Assembly (NCBI RefSeq): GCF_003626695.1
Contig: NZ_RBAH01000028.1
Location: 1 to 64,000 of the forward strand
DNA length: 64,000 nucleotides
Direction: 5' to 3'
Origin: Paenibacillus ginsengarvi
Lineage (GTDB): Bacteria; Bacillota; Bacilli; Paenibacillales; NBRC-103111
The notes under the pieces: model-generated
Databases searched by the model: none
What the model was told of the DNA's origin: nothing
The model's input: only the letters and a program-made list of their open reading frames with translations
Part shown: piece by piece, positions 53,401 through 62,289 of the stretch
How the letters are laid out: the number at the start of each line of letters is the position of its first letter
Position numbering within the stretch: position 1 is the stretch's first letter
Made by a program: the position numbers and the translations under genes

Positions 53401-56400
53401 GTAAAGCGTCTGACCGTCCTCATCGGTTACGGTATGTTTATACATGTACGACCATTGGTAATTCCCCTGAGTTGAGGAAAAACCGGTCGAAGCTTTATAG
53501 ACATACGGATCATAGAATTTCTGTTGTTTCTCTATTTCTCCGTACGGTGTATACGTCGTTGCCACATGCTCGCCATCAGGGCTGATCGTTGTTATTTTTC
53601 GGTTCAAATCATCGTAGAGTATGGTCGTCTTGCGAACCGCTCCTCCTACCGGCGTAAACGTCTCTTCAACCGGGCGGTTTTTGTGATCGTAGCGATACTC
53701 CACATAACTGTTGTCCGGATATGTACGTTTGGTCAGCTGATCTCTATTGTTGTATTGATACCCCGCTGTTGACGTTTGTTGCGGCTGGCCGACACTCAAG
53801 GTAACCTGGCTCGAGCTGCCGACGACATGCAGCCCTTTGCTGTCATACGCGAGTGTTTTCTCAGTAACGGTAGGCTGAAGGCCGTACTGGCTGCCGGAAG
53901 TCGTAACTTTGACCGTAGTCGGCACGCTCCGGGTGGGATCGTAGTTCAAATATTCCTCGACAACGGTATCGGTTTTGAATGCTCCGCTCGCCGCATCCCT
54001 ATACGTGCTTGTATTCGTTATTTTATAAACGTCATAATAGGTTAACGTGCAAGTTTCCGTTTGCATCGTGTCTTCATTGTAGCAAGAATACGACCGGGTA
54101 AGTGGCATGTATTCCAGTACCTTTTCCGCTACCAGGCTTCCGTCCGATGCTGTTGTTTTGGTGTAGGTTAAAGCATGGTACGGGCCGCCGTATTGGTTTT
54201 CCGTCTTGTTCCCTTTCGCATCTTCTTGATAGACGACGTAACCGTACGTATCGTATTCGGCTTTAGTCAGCGTCGCATAATTGTTTACATTCGCCGGGAG
54301 ATTACGATTGTTACCGTAGCGCAAAAAGTCCGCAATCCCGGGAGGTTTTGGATCGCTAGTCCCCCCATCTACCCACTGCTTGATCAGATAAGGCCGTGTC
54401 TGGCCGGGATCGTATTGATACGATACGACTTCCGTATCCGTGACCCGGTATTGCTGGTTGTTCTCCGCAACTTGAATAGGCGTTGGCGACGCGCTTTTCG
54501 TTATGGCAGTATAGCGTTTTGCCATGCTTTCCAAGGTGGTTGTGAAATATTCGGTCGTTTCCGTCTCTGAGAAGCCATCGTAGTTGGTTTGGATAATCGT
54601 TGCAGGCTGGCTGCCGTCGCGGTAACTCCCCGCTTGGGATAGGTGAAAATTGCCTTGCACACCGCTGGTTTTGGGATAGGCCCAAATCTCCGGCGCTTGA
54701 TCGGCCTTGCCGCTCAAGGTCCGAGATAATCGCTTCTGCGTCCCATCTTGGGCTTGATAGTCGTAGTATACGTTCACGACTGGATGATAACCGGTATAAA
54801 GCACATTGAAAGCATCTCTGAACGATCGGACGGTCCCTCGTTTACGCGAGCGTTCTTCAAAGGAGCCATACGTATTCCAGTTCGGATCGTAAGCTTGATA
54901 CGTATAGGTTGTTTTAAACCCGATGTCGTCATTGACCTCTTTCAGCAACAAATAATTGATCGTAGCAAAGACTTGGTTTTTCTTTTGGTCGACCAAGGAG
55001 TTCTCTACCGGTTGCCCATTTACGGTGACGTCCAGGATCGGTTGACCGGTTGCATTGACACTGTATTTGATGTCGTCCTCGTTCGTCGCATCGGCCATCC
55101 ATTCATTGGGATCGTAATACGTATACGATTTGAGGGTCCGGGAGCTCTGCACGTCGACGACCTTATCTAATCGTACATATCCGTATACACGCACGTACTC
55201 GTCATTGTATACAAGTGTCCTATCGTATCGAATATGATGCGTTTGGTTCCCCGCCGGATCTTGCACAAGTATGCTTTTCATTCCCGAACTATCCATTTCA
55301 ATCGTTACTTTTCGCCCGACGGTATCGGAAATAATGAGTTTTCCGGATACATAAGAACTATGGCCGTCGTACCATAAGTCCCCCCGAGTATAGCGAATGA
55401 CATCGCCATAGGGATTGCTTTTGGACACGATTCCGTTGGAAGCAAGTTGATACGTCGAACTTCCTAATCTGTTGTAATAAAAAGTATAGGTAATGGAATC
55501 ATCGACAACCAAGTAGTAGTAGGAATGATCAAAAGACCAATTTAAAGTTACGTTTTCATCTACCACATTGAACGGTTTATTCGAACCGCCTTTGAATTGA
55601 TAGACCTGTCCATCCTCCAAGGTGATGGTTGTCACGATATCGTATCCACGGGCGTTGTAGAAGCCGTAGCCTAGTTGCGGATGTATTTGATGTTCGAACA
55701 CGGGTTTCGTCGATTGCGTAATGGTCGGGATATTCAGCGTCCATCCTGTCGCAATTGCATTTTGCCGAATACCTGCATACAAGTCGTCCTGTTCTCGCAT
55801 AACCCCACAGTCTGTGGTCGGATCCTCTTCATTGTAAACGGGGTCAAAAAATGAAGGACCGCTTTCCGTGCAACTGATAACAGGTCCTGAACCACTATAG
55901 ATGGACCGAAGATAGGTCGTCTGTGCGCTAATGGAGTTGTAGCTGCGAACCAGGTTGAGATCAAGACCGTGTAAACCCGGTAACGATACATCCGCATCCT
56001 GCTGGGTGCTAGTTCGATGGATCATATCGATACTTCCATCAGTCGTAGTTTTATACACAACCGGCTCTATCGGTTTCCGATACGTCGCATCGTCGATTTG
56101 GGTGGTATTTGTCAAGTTTGCTTTGTAAACAGAACCGGTTACCGTCGATTTGGACTCCAATCCTTTCCCATAAACCGAACTCTGTACGACCGAGATTCCT
56201 TGTCCCGAGGAATTCGGTACTCGGATTTCCGTCTTCGCCTTCATGATGTTGATCACAGCCGGTGTATACTGGGCCATGATTCTTTGTTCTTCGCTACTTA
56301 GCGAAGCCACTTTGCTGCTCACTTCTTCATTCGTCCAGCGTAAAACGGTATCCAGCTCACTGGTACGTAACAAAGCGGAAAGCGTTGGATAATAAAAAGA

Positions 56401-56643
56401 CGCAAGCTGCAGCATTTCAACCGAGTAGTTGGTTTTGATTCCCTCCAGTTCGGTAGGTGTAAACGTTCCTCCGCTTGGTTGAAGTATCCCTCCGACTCCT
56501 AGAGTCTCGTTATACACGGAAGAAACTACACTATTGCCGGTTTCGAATTGTGTTGGAAACGACTCCTTGGCATAAGTCATCGAAGGAACAACGGTTGTGA
56601 CCAGTATAACGATAAGTAACGTATAAAGACTCCATTTTTTCAT
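50407..56643 (-). CDS. RHS/YD-repeat polymorphic toxin with ADP-ribosyltransferase-like tip
   Basis: A 2078-residue secreted protein; ATG after AAAGGA. Signal peptide 1-26, an N-terminal region of about 190 residues, then YD repeats forming the RHS shell (about 210-1780). The RHS core-associated end is at about 1790-1855 (RYTGEPQDDESGMIYLRARYYDP, GRFINKDTYEGDIANPLSLNLYTY, NPLRYVDPSGH). The variable tip starts after PSGH. Residues about 1970-2078 begin MYHATTKEAAASIIGTGML and contain FVFAF-type and ETLIEFQVHV strands, like ART-HYD1-type transferases. Contact-dependent toxin by family analogy (WapA/RHS). The cognate immunity is probably the gene that overlaps its end. Confidence 0.85.
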   Translation of the reverse strand: MKKWSLYTLLIVILVTTVVPSMTYAKESFPTQFETGNSVVSSVYNETLGVGGILQPSGGTFTPTELEGIKTNYSVEMLQLASFYYPTLSALLRTSELDTVLRWTNEEVSSKVASLSSEEQRIMAQYTPAVINIMKAKTEIRVPNSSGQGISVVQSSVYGKGLESKSTVTGSVYKANLTNTTQIDDATYRKPIEPVVYKTTTDGSIDMIHRTSTQQDADVSLPGLHGLDLNLVRSYNSISAQTTYLRSIYSGSGPVISCTESGPSFFDPVYNEEDPTTDCGVMREQDDLYAGIRQNAIATGWTLNIPTITQSTKPVFEHQIHPQLGYGFYNARGYDIVTTITLEDGQVYQFKGGSNKPFNVVDENVTLNWSFDHSYYYLVVDDSITYTFYYNRLGSSTYQLASNGIVSKSNPYGDVIRYTRGDLWYDGHSSYVSGKLIISDTVGRKVTIEMDSSGMKSILVQDPAGNQTHHIRYDRTLVYNDEYVRVYGYVRLDKVVDVQSSRTLKSYTYYDPNEWMADATNEDDIKYSVNATGQPILDVTVNGQPVENSLVDQKKNQVFATINYLLLKEVNDDIGFKTTYTYQAYDPNWNTYGSFEERSRKRGTVRSFRDAFNVLYTGYHPVVNVYYDYQAQDGTQKRLSRTLSGKADQAPEIWAYPKTSGVQGNFHLSQAGSYRDGSQPATIIQTNYDGFSETETTEYFTTTLESMAKRYTAITKSASPTPIQVAENNQQYRVTDTEVVSYQYDPGQTRPYLIKQWVDGGTSDPKPPGIADFLRYGNNRNLPANVNNYATLTKAEYDTYGYVVYQEDAKGNKTENQYGGPYHALTYTKTTASDGSLVAEKVLEYMPLTRSYSCYNEDTMQTETCTLTYYDVYKITNTSTYRDAASGAFKTDTVVEEYLNYDPTRSVPTTVKVTTSGSQYGLQPTVTEKTLAYDSKGLHVVGSSSQVTLSVGQPQQTSTAGYQYNNRDQLTKRTYPDNSYVEYRYDHKNRPVEETFTPVGGAVRKTTILYDDLNRKITTISPDGEHVATTYTPYGEIEKQQKFYDPYVYKASTGFSSTQGNYQWSYMYKHTVTDEDGQTLYEVFAPLQWDASSPKQWDASTATAWGVAYRTITATTQQTNDTTTSRRWTAPYAGTIQISGNVTLKNNGPVSIFVIKNIAPQFNWPPAGVSGLSIGANDFTPKPMVQQMSVNAGDTIDFTLSGNGTVEWDPEINYVDKQPVTSEVRTTQVQTYDSTGTLKIQTLPYGQNSLKTEFAYGPYGLYRTTNALGQVTQMYYANTATKADNSTSWRQLTTRSIEPDGREIWTYKDRFGRDEKIVEKSPTKTRTTTLGYNSLDQMIEKQVTSQGTTQTTRYGYDGAGNLTFVQDDLDQKFTYAYNGQGKLIAQYTNGVQQKGVSYNEIGWPLIKTDAAGVQERYTYKANGLIQTYTDKAVQTYHYTYTPYYEEDRTSVTNSAGTELYWKQQTYDAGTRLLTGMSSSENETVNYHYDVWKRLDAQVAAGKTYGFTYDAFDRLQQLTFPDQLKTTYTYDNVNRMKTVAYPGMGTVEYDYTIATNENKYEIRYPNNQKQEKRTDAFKELTSQKHVQGSELWNESFTYDGMGNIAAITRNGSSLTYQYDGVNRIKAESGAQGSRSYTYDDRGNRLSLQSDPALNFGANQQFAYNAVNQLKTFSDDTGTHASYTYYGDGLRASKTVNGILTRFVYLNGKVIEELDASGNVKARNIWGNELLWRQDNTTAKAGYYFYNGHGDVVAIKDAAGTPINTYDYDIWGNVLSKIEGMNNPYRYTGEPQDDESGMIYLRARYYDPTLGRFINKDTYEGDIANPLSLNLYTYVSNNPLRYVDPSGHIMEGDEYLGLSDVDASLLYSYTSQFRTAEIVNDKKAMQYFHDSANAVRAKYTSDISRSVFYGEADHLDPIAESLTYVGKGLADSLGANTPNIGDPQYISGTAAGIAYGSGFVAGFVTPGPGGKMKTMYHATTKEAAASIIGTGMLGGSTLEAQKVFAFNRKPTLKEAIDAGARHETLIEFQVHVNRFGVKDTGVTGALYEIAEVESRGPVFITNAREVGFRKVWNDPSTWFK

Positions 56644-56690
56644 CTATTTGGTCCTTTCGGGTAAGTAGTATATTGCGTATAGATTTACTA

Positions 56691-59528
56691 CTAATTCGGT
56701 AAATGTAATGTCGTACCGATCAGATTCCCATTGGCGTCGTATTGATAATCTATCTTTCTTCCATTTGGGAAAAGTATATAATCCACTTTTCCGGCAGAAT
56801 CATAGTAATATTTTTGTGGCCCAAATATATGGGTATAATAAAACACTTCGCTTGAAGAAGAGACATTGCCCGTAGGATCTTTTGCTTTAATTGTAATTAC
56901 ATACGCGTGACCGAGTGGTACATTCGAAAGTGTGATCGTATTGGTTGGGCTGCTCCCTATCCACATCGAACTGTCGTAAATGTCATAACTAACTACACCT
57001 TTGTTATCCGTAGACGCATTCCAAGTTAGCGTAATCGAATTTTCGCTCCTGGCAGTCATACTGATATTGGACGGTGTAGTCGGCGGTTCGGTATCCAAGT
57101 AAACGATACTGATATTGCTTCGGAACACCCAATTTGACCATTCCATACCGTCAAATACACGGACTGCAAAACTCCATCCTCCAAATGCCAGCGGCGGAGC
57201 CACGTGACTATTGGCCGATGAATTCACTTCCCCTGAATTATAGGCCCATGTGTTCCAATTATCTTGCGTTCCGACCACTTGATAAGCAGTTTGGGCTTGT
57301 CCGTCCAAATCACCGTAATTCCAAGAGAAGGTAAGGATATTATTTGTCACTTGTTGTCCATCCGAATATGAAGTAATAGCCAGCGTCGGAATGCTGTTTA
57401 TCTTAAAGTAACTCGGAGCCGAATACGGTGATATCGCCCCCTTGTTGTCTTGGACGCTAACTTGCCAATTGTACGTCACATTTGGGGCCATAATTCCCCC
57501 CGGCACAATGAATGACGTCCCACTAGATCCAACCCAGCCCGAATCGTAAATTGGATTTGCTCCATTCTTTATAACGATGTTGTAGGCAGATTGCGTATTT
57601 CCAGCGTCAGGATCTGTAAAGATCCAGTTTAAAGTGGGAGTACCGCCCACAATCAATTGCGGAGTGGCGGAATTTCCGCTGCCCGGATACGTTCCACTTG
57701 GGGCATTGGGCGCTCGGTTATGACGTATGGTGAAAGGAGCCGACTGCCCCCAGTTTCCGTACATGGCCCCTACGCCTGTATCCAGTGCCCGTACACGAAC
57801 ATAGGCATTGGTCGTTTCAGGCTGATTAGTGAAATCGAAGTTATAACTTGTAACTCCCGGATTTGTCAGAGAAACGATATCGTTCCAGGATGCTCCTCCG
57901 TTCGTCGATAATTGAACGTGATACCTAATTTGGTATGGTGGTGTATCGACATCCGAGGCTGCGCTCCAATTGATGGATTGGATCCCGTCTAAGATACTTC
58001 CGCTCGTTGGAGTAAGAACTGTGGGCACGCTTGGTGCATCATTGTAATCCACAGTTATATATCCAAGGTTAGAGCCACTAAGGTTATAAAGGCTATAGGA
58101 GCCAAAGGAATAAAGACCATTATGATGAGGAAACTCATTGATAAATGCTAATCCGTAATTGGGAGAGATTCCGTTATGCCACTGTGACACTGGATTCGTA
58201 ATATCCCAACTAAAGTACGATTCCGCGAATAGCTGCGGAGTCCCGGTTGCCGAAGAGGACCATGATCCGTCAAATTGCGGTTGATTATTCCACGTGATAG
58301 CGTTTTGATTCCACGGCTGGGCTACTCGGTAAACTTGCGTTTTATATATAGGGTAAACATAATAATTTTCCCTGCCATATAAGTATAAAGTTGCGTTTCT
58401 TATTGCCGCCCCCGCAGGTATCGATGAAATATTATACTGAACCAGCCCACGGTACGTGTATAATTCCCCGTCATCTCCAGGCATTTCCCTGCCAGCTACA
58501 AAAGAACTTGTATTGCCTCTAGTAGGATTATAGTAATTGTCGTTGGATACTTGTGCCGACTGTTGGATGCTGTTTGAAGCAATAGTAACCGTCGGATCAA
58601 TCATAATAGGATAAGCCAGGTCAATGGAGTCATAGAGTACATCGATGAATGCTCGGTTCCCGTCTCGTCTTATAGATTGATTTACATCGCGATAAACTCC
58701 AGATGCATCAATCAGCCAAGCAGGTTGCAGAGCAAATTCGTTCGATAGCGATTCGTTTAAGGCTCCCGTCACTTCATAGCTAAATGTATGAGGAGCATCG
58801 GGACTTTTCAGGATTAGAGTTTCTTTAATGCCGTTATCCACTACTTGAAGAAGAACATCGGTTTGATTCCATGCATTTTCATACTGCATGCCCGAATGCT
58901 CGTACACCGTTCCCGTCACGTTAGAAGCCCCCACTGGAACGAACGAGAGGCGCTCGTTATTTTTGGCAATTGAATAACCCTGTACGAACCGGTTCGGTAA
59001 AGTGGCGTCGAATGGAACTTGCGGTGCTTTATAATGTTCCTCTTGAGGGAGAACGCCTTTAAGACGGATAGCTTTGTTGGTAGCTGCCAGTTCTTTGATC
59101 GATTGGGCACTCGCTTTGGAAAGCCGTGCATATACGCTGTCCAATACCGACTCCTTGTAGATCGATGTGTCGATATCATACAGTTTGCCGTCTTCGGCTT
59201 CATAATGCTGATCTTGCATCGTTATTATGGCTTTGTATGTCCCGTCTTTTCGTAAAAAATGCTTACTGGTTGGCGTTCTTTTTTCAACTACTTCACCTAG
59301 TAATTCCGGATCTTCTTGAAGCAGTTTCCTCGTTTTCTCGGATGTCGGTTGATACACCTGATGTGTGACCACATCGGTCTGTATCTGCGCATAGACGTCG
59401 TGACTTATACTTGATAACGTTTCCATACCAGCTGTCGCCTGATAAGTCGATGCATAGACCGAATAGGTCTGACTAATCAGTGTTACGACCAGCAGGAGTG
59501 AAGCAAAGCCAGTCCATTTTTTTCGCAA
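56691..59528 (-). CDS. secreted DNRLRE/FN3 surface protein, amino-terminal partner of the RHS toxin
   Basis: A 945-residue protein. The TTG at 59528 is taken as start, with GAGGAGGA 6 bases before it and a clean signal peptide after it (RKKWTGFASLLLVVTLIS). Residues about 330-530 are a DNRLRE/CBM96 module (RGLVQYNISSIPAGAAIRNATLYLY, AITWNNQPQFDG). Three FN3-like blocks with WSAASDVD, LNWIFTDPDAG and LTWNASTDNKG follow at about 540-880. The last 40 residues are a single YD repeat (GRKIDYQYDANGNLIGTTL). In B. subtilis WapA such parts are fused to the RHS shell. Here a stop and 47 bp separate them, so it may be a two-protein WapA. Confidence 0.8.
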   Translation of the reverse strand: MRKKWTGFASLLLVVTLISQTYSVYASTYQATAGMETLSSISHDVYAQIQTDVVTHQVYQPTSEKTRKLLQEDPELLGEVVEKRTPTSKHFLRKDGTYKAIITMQDQHYEAEDGKLYDIDTSIYKESVLDSVYARLSKASAQSIKELAATNKAIRLKGVLPQEEHYKAPQVPFDATLPNRFVQGYSIAKNNERLSFVPVGASNVTGTVYEHSGMQYENAWNQTDVLLQVVDNGIKETLILKSPDAPHTFSYEVTGALNESLSNEFALQPAWLIDASGVYRDVNQSIRRDGNRAFIDVLYDSIDLAYPIMIDPTVTIASNSIQQSAQVSNDNYYNPTRGNTSSFVAGREMPGDDGELYTYRGLVQYNISSIPAGAAIRNATLYLYGRENYYVYPIYKTQVYRVAQPWNQNAITWNNQPQFDGSWSSSATGTPQLFAESYFSWDITNPVSQWHNGISPNYGLAFINEFPHHNGLYSFGSYSLYNLSGSNLGYITVDYNDAPSVPTVLTPTSGSILDGIQSINWSAASDVDTPPYQIRYHVQLSTNGGASWNDIVSLTNPGVTSYNFDFTNQPETTNAYVRVRALDTGVGAMYGNWGQSAPFTIRHNRAPNAPSGTYPGSGNSATPQLIVGGTPTLNWIFTDPDAGNTQSAYNIVIKNGANPIYDSGWVGSSGTSFIVPGGIMAPNVTYNWQVSVQDNKGAISPYSAPSYFKINSIPTLAITSYSDGQQVTNNILTFSWNYGDLDGQAQTAYQVVGTQDNWNTWAYNSGEVNSSANSHVAPPLAFGGWSFAVRVFDGMEWSNWVFRSNISIVYLDTEPPTTPSNISMTARSENSITLTWNASTDNKGVVSYDIYDSSMWIGSSPTNTITLSNVPLGHAYVITIKAKDPTGNVSSSSEVFYYTHIFGPQKYYYDSAGKVDYILFPNGRKIDYQYDANGNLIGTTLHLPN

Positions 59529-59751
59529 ACATATTCCTCCTCGAATGATATGCAATTCAAACAACATTTTACATTTTTTCAACATGATACAAACGGGTAT
59601 TTACACCATTTTACAACTACCAACATTTTTCATTGTGTAGAGAACTCCATCCAAAGTAGCAATTTTCGGCCATGAACTAAGCATTTCGATTCAGCGATCA
59701 ATCATAAATCAGCAATCTTTTTTACCCTCCCTTCCCCTTCCGATTTACTAA

Positions 59752-59779
59752 AAAGAAAAAAGCCAGCCAATTCGGCTGA
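59752..59779 (-). terminator. terminator of the diguanylate cyclase gene
   Basis: CAGCC / GGCTG (59764-59768 and 59774-59778) is followed on the minus strand by GCTTTTTTCTTTTT. The remaining 59529-59751 must hold the promoter of the RHS operon, but no hexamer pair there is convincing. Confidence 0.75.
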
Positions 59780-59896
59780 CCTGTTTCAAAGAATTACTTG
59801 CGCTTCCCTAGCACCAGTATAATGATCTCACTAAGAGGAGGCTATTTTTGTCCAATGTGTCAATTCACCATTCCGCACCTATTCGGTCTCCACAAC

Positions 59897-61081
59897 TCAC
59901 CCCACCATCGTACAATTGCCGCCCTTCGACTTCGACTCGTACAAGGCGCGGTCGGCGGCTTCGAGCCAAGGCCGGTACTGATCGTTTTGCGGCCTGGCGG
60001 TGGCGACTCCGGCGCTGATCGTGACGTGGCCAACGCGGGAAGCGGGATGTTCGAGCCCCAGCCGGTTCACCGCTTCATGCAGGGCAGCGCAATAGCCTCG
60101 TACCCCGTCCTCATCCACGCCCGGCAAAATGACGGCGAATTCCTCGCCGCCGTAACGGGCCACGAAATCGCGGGACCGCTTGAGCCCGCTTTGCAGGGCG
60201 GAGGCGACCGCGATCAGGCAATCGTCTCCCTTCAGATGGCCGTAAGCGTCATTGTAAGGCTTGAACAGATCGATATCGATCATAATCAGCGAGAGGCTGC
60301 GGCCATTTTTCAGCGCCAGGCTCCATTCCTCGGCAATACGGGCATCGAAGGCTCTCCGGTTGGAAACTCCGGTGAGGCCATCTTTGTACGACAGCCGTTC
60401 CATCACTTCGTTTTTACGCTCCAGCTCTTTGCGCTGGACGAACTCCACGATTTTGTACCGCTCCATCACATAACCGACTACGGCGGAACCGAACAAGGTC
60501 GAGAGTACATACAGATTGCCGTTAATGTGAGACAAGTACAAGACATGCGTCACATCGAAGTGCGACGAATTATGGGCGAAAAAGACGGCTGCCGCATGAC
60601 CGGCCGCGAGCAGGGCTGAAACGGCCGTCGCTTGAATCCAACGCAGTCCGAACATTGTAAAGTTGGCGAACAGGATCAGCATCAGACCGGCAAAATAAAA
60701 ATAGCTCGCCGGCTCCTCCGGATGCAGCACGGCGATGATGGCGATGCTGCCGCTTCCGGAAACAAGCTGGACGATAACCATAACCGTTTGCTGATGCCTT
60801 CGGAACATGGCTGTATACGTGACACCATAGCTTAGCAGCAAGAACGGCACCATCAGCCCGTAGCGAATGCCCCACGTCTCGTGCTTAGACACGGGTGCGG
60901 CCCAGATGTCGTCGATACCAAGCAGCGCGAACAGAAAGATCGAGACCATGATGCCGAAACGGAGAATGGAGAGATGTTTGCCGACAAAATAGTGTCCGAA
61001 CTCTTCCTCCGATTCGGCCCCCGGGTGAAGGTTGAGTCTTTTTTTCAATCCGTACATCCAGCTATTCAACCTGATCTTCAC
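59897..61081 (-). CDS. membrane diguanylate cyclase (GGDEF)
   Basis: A 394-residue protein that should make the second messenger c-di-GMP from two GTP. Residues about 30-200 contain six hydrophobic helices forming a membrane sensor. The catalytic domain (about 220-390) starts YKDGLTGVSNRRAFD and has the active site RYGGEEFAVILPG (about 302). An RxxD product-inhibition site (RSRD) lies five residues before GGEEF. Start is GTG with a weak binding site. It is the only c-di-GMP gene in the window. Such signals often govern pili and surface adhesins, as in the tad locus, but no link is shown. Confidence 0.92.
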   Translation of the reverse strand: MKIRLNSWMYGLKKRLNLHPGAESEEEFGHYFVGKHLSILRFGIMVSIFLFALLGIDDIWAAPVSKHETWGIRYGLMVPFLLLSYGVTYTAMFRRHQQTVMVIVQLVSGSGSIAIIAVLHPEEPASYFYFAGLMLILFANFTMFGLRWIQATAVSALLAAGHAAAVFFAHNSSHFDVTHVLYLSHINGNLYVLSTLFGSAVVGYVMERYKIVEFVQRKELERKNEVMERLSYKDGLTGVSNRRAFDARIAEEWSLALKNGRSLSLIMIDIDLFKPYNDAYGHLKGDDCLIAVASALQSGLKRSRDFVARYGGEEFAVILPGVDEDGVRGYCAALHEAVNRLGLEHPASRVGHVTISAGVATARPQNDQYRPWLEAADRALYESKSKGGNCTMVG

Positions 61082-61109
61082 CCCGTCAACATAGTATCGA
61101 CCGCCGCTG

Positions 61110-61637
61110 TTACCGGCTGGCGGATGTCTCCGCTCTCCCGAGCCGCCAGCCGCACCCGACCAGCAGCAGTGCCGCGAAACCGAACGCCGCCGGCAGCCCG
61201 GCCAGATGCAGCAGCAAGGAACCGGCCATCGGCCCGAGCGTCATGCCCATATATCTTAAAAAGTTATACACGCCTACAGCGGTAGCCCGCTTTTGAAGAA
61301 ACGCCGATGTCAGCAAGACGGTTTGTACCGGCAGCGATACGCCGACAAAAAAACCGAACAGCATGTCCGACGCGAGCAGCAGCAGCAAGGAATGCGACGC
61401 CGTCGCGATAAACAGCAAGACCGACACGGCCGTGATGTAACAGCCCAGAGTAGCGGCCAAATAAATAAAGTTGCCGAAAAGCAGCACCTTTCTTCGGCCG
61501 ATCGAATCGGTCAACGGCCCATAAACCATCTGCATCAAAGCCAAACATAGCGTATACAGCGACACCGTCATGTTGACCCAAAACGAGGTTGTATGAAAGA
61601 CACCGTATTCGTATTCGTTTTCTTCCGTACATGACAT
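61110..61637 (-). pseudogene. MFS transporter remnant with internal deletion
   Basis: A 175-codon frame. Its start has the classical MFS loop MQMVYGPLTDSIGRRKVLLFGN (helix 2/3), and its second half resembles helices from the C-terminal half (LLASDMLFGFFVGVSLPVQTVLL, AVGVYNFLRYMGMTLGPMAG). A 12-helix MFS needs about 400 residues, so roughly half is missing and the two parts are joined in frame. A drug-efflux type is likely. A functional small transporter is unlikely. Confidence 0.65.
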
Positions 61638-61682
61638 CAGGACCGCATCGGTTTGAGCGGTCCCAGCTTCCTTGCATTACTA

Positions 61683-62201
61683 CTATGGTTGCCCGCCGGT
61701 GGCGGTCATCATTCGGCCTGCGGGCGGCTGTACAATCATCCAGGATACTTCATGACCCGGAGTCAGCCACTCGACTCGGGCGTTCAGAAATCCGCGCCGG
61801 TTCAAAATATGGTCCAGAAAGTCCCGGTGATAGCCCGGTACCCTTTCGTTGCCTTCAATACCGTCAAGTTTGACCCAGTGGGAGGTTTGTTTGTCCGGCT
61901 CCAGCGAAGCAAGCGTTCCTTCCACCTCGGAGGCGACAAACAAGAAGGCAACCGAGTGATACTCTGCCTCGCGGTTCAGAAACGTAATGACCCCGACCAG
62001 CTCCAGCCCGTCCACTTCCAGTCCCGTCTCCTCGCGCATTTCGCGAATGCAGGCCTGCTCGGCCGTCTCGTAGGTTTCCACGTGACCGCCCGGCGGAATA
62101 TATTTCATATACGTTTTATAAACCGGATTCAGCTTTTGGATCATTGCGATTTGTCCATCGCGCACGGCGATGCACGAAACTTGAACACGGACCGAAGACA
62201 T
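61683..62201 (-). CDS. NUDIX hydrolase
   Basis: A 172-residue cytoplasmic pyrophosphatase of the Nudix family. The Nudix box GHVETYETAEQACIREMREE (G-x5-E-x7-REUxEExGU) is intact at about residues 37-60. The ATG at 62201 is preferred, with GGGGGG 6 bases upstream; frames open 14 codons earlier lack a site. The substrate (a nucleoside diphosphate derivative) cannot be told from sequence. No operon partner; it is 45 bp from the MFS remnant. Confidence 0.88.
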   Translation of the reverse strand: MSSVRVQVSCIAVRDGQIAMIQKLNPVYKTYMKYIPPGGHVETYETAEQACIREMREETGLEVDGLELVGVITFLNREAEYHSVAFLFVASEVEGTLASLEPDKQTSHWVKLDGIEGNERVPGYHRDFLDHILNRRGFLNARVEWLTPGHEVSWMIVQPPAGRMMTATGGQP

Positions 62202-62289
62202 AGGTAGCCCCCCGACTGTTTGAGCAGTATTCATCCCCAACATTCGGATATTCTACGTCCGCGGTCCATTTCCTTTTTTTTCATGTAAA

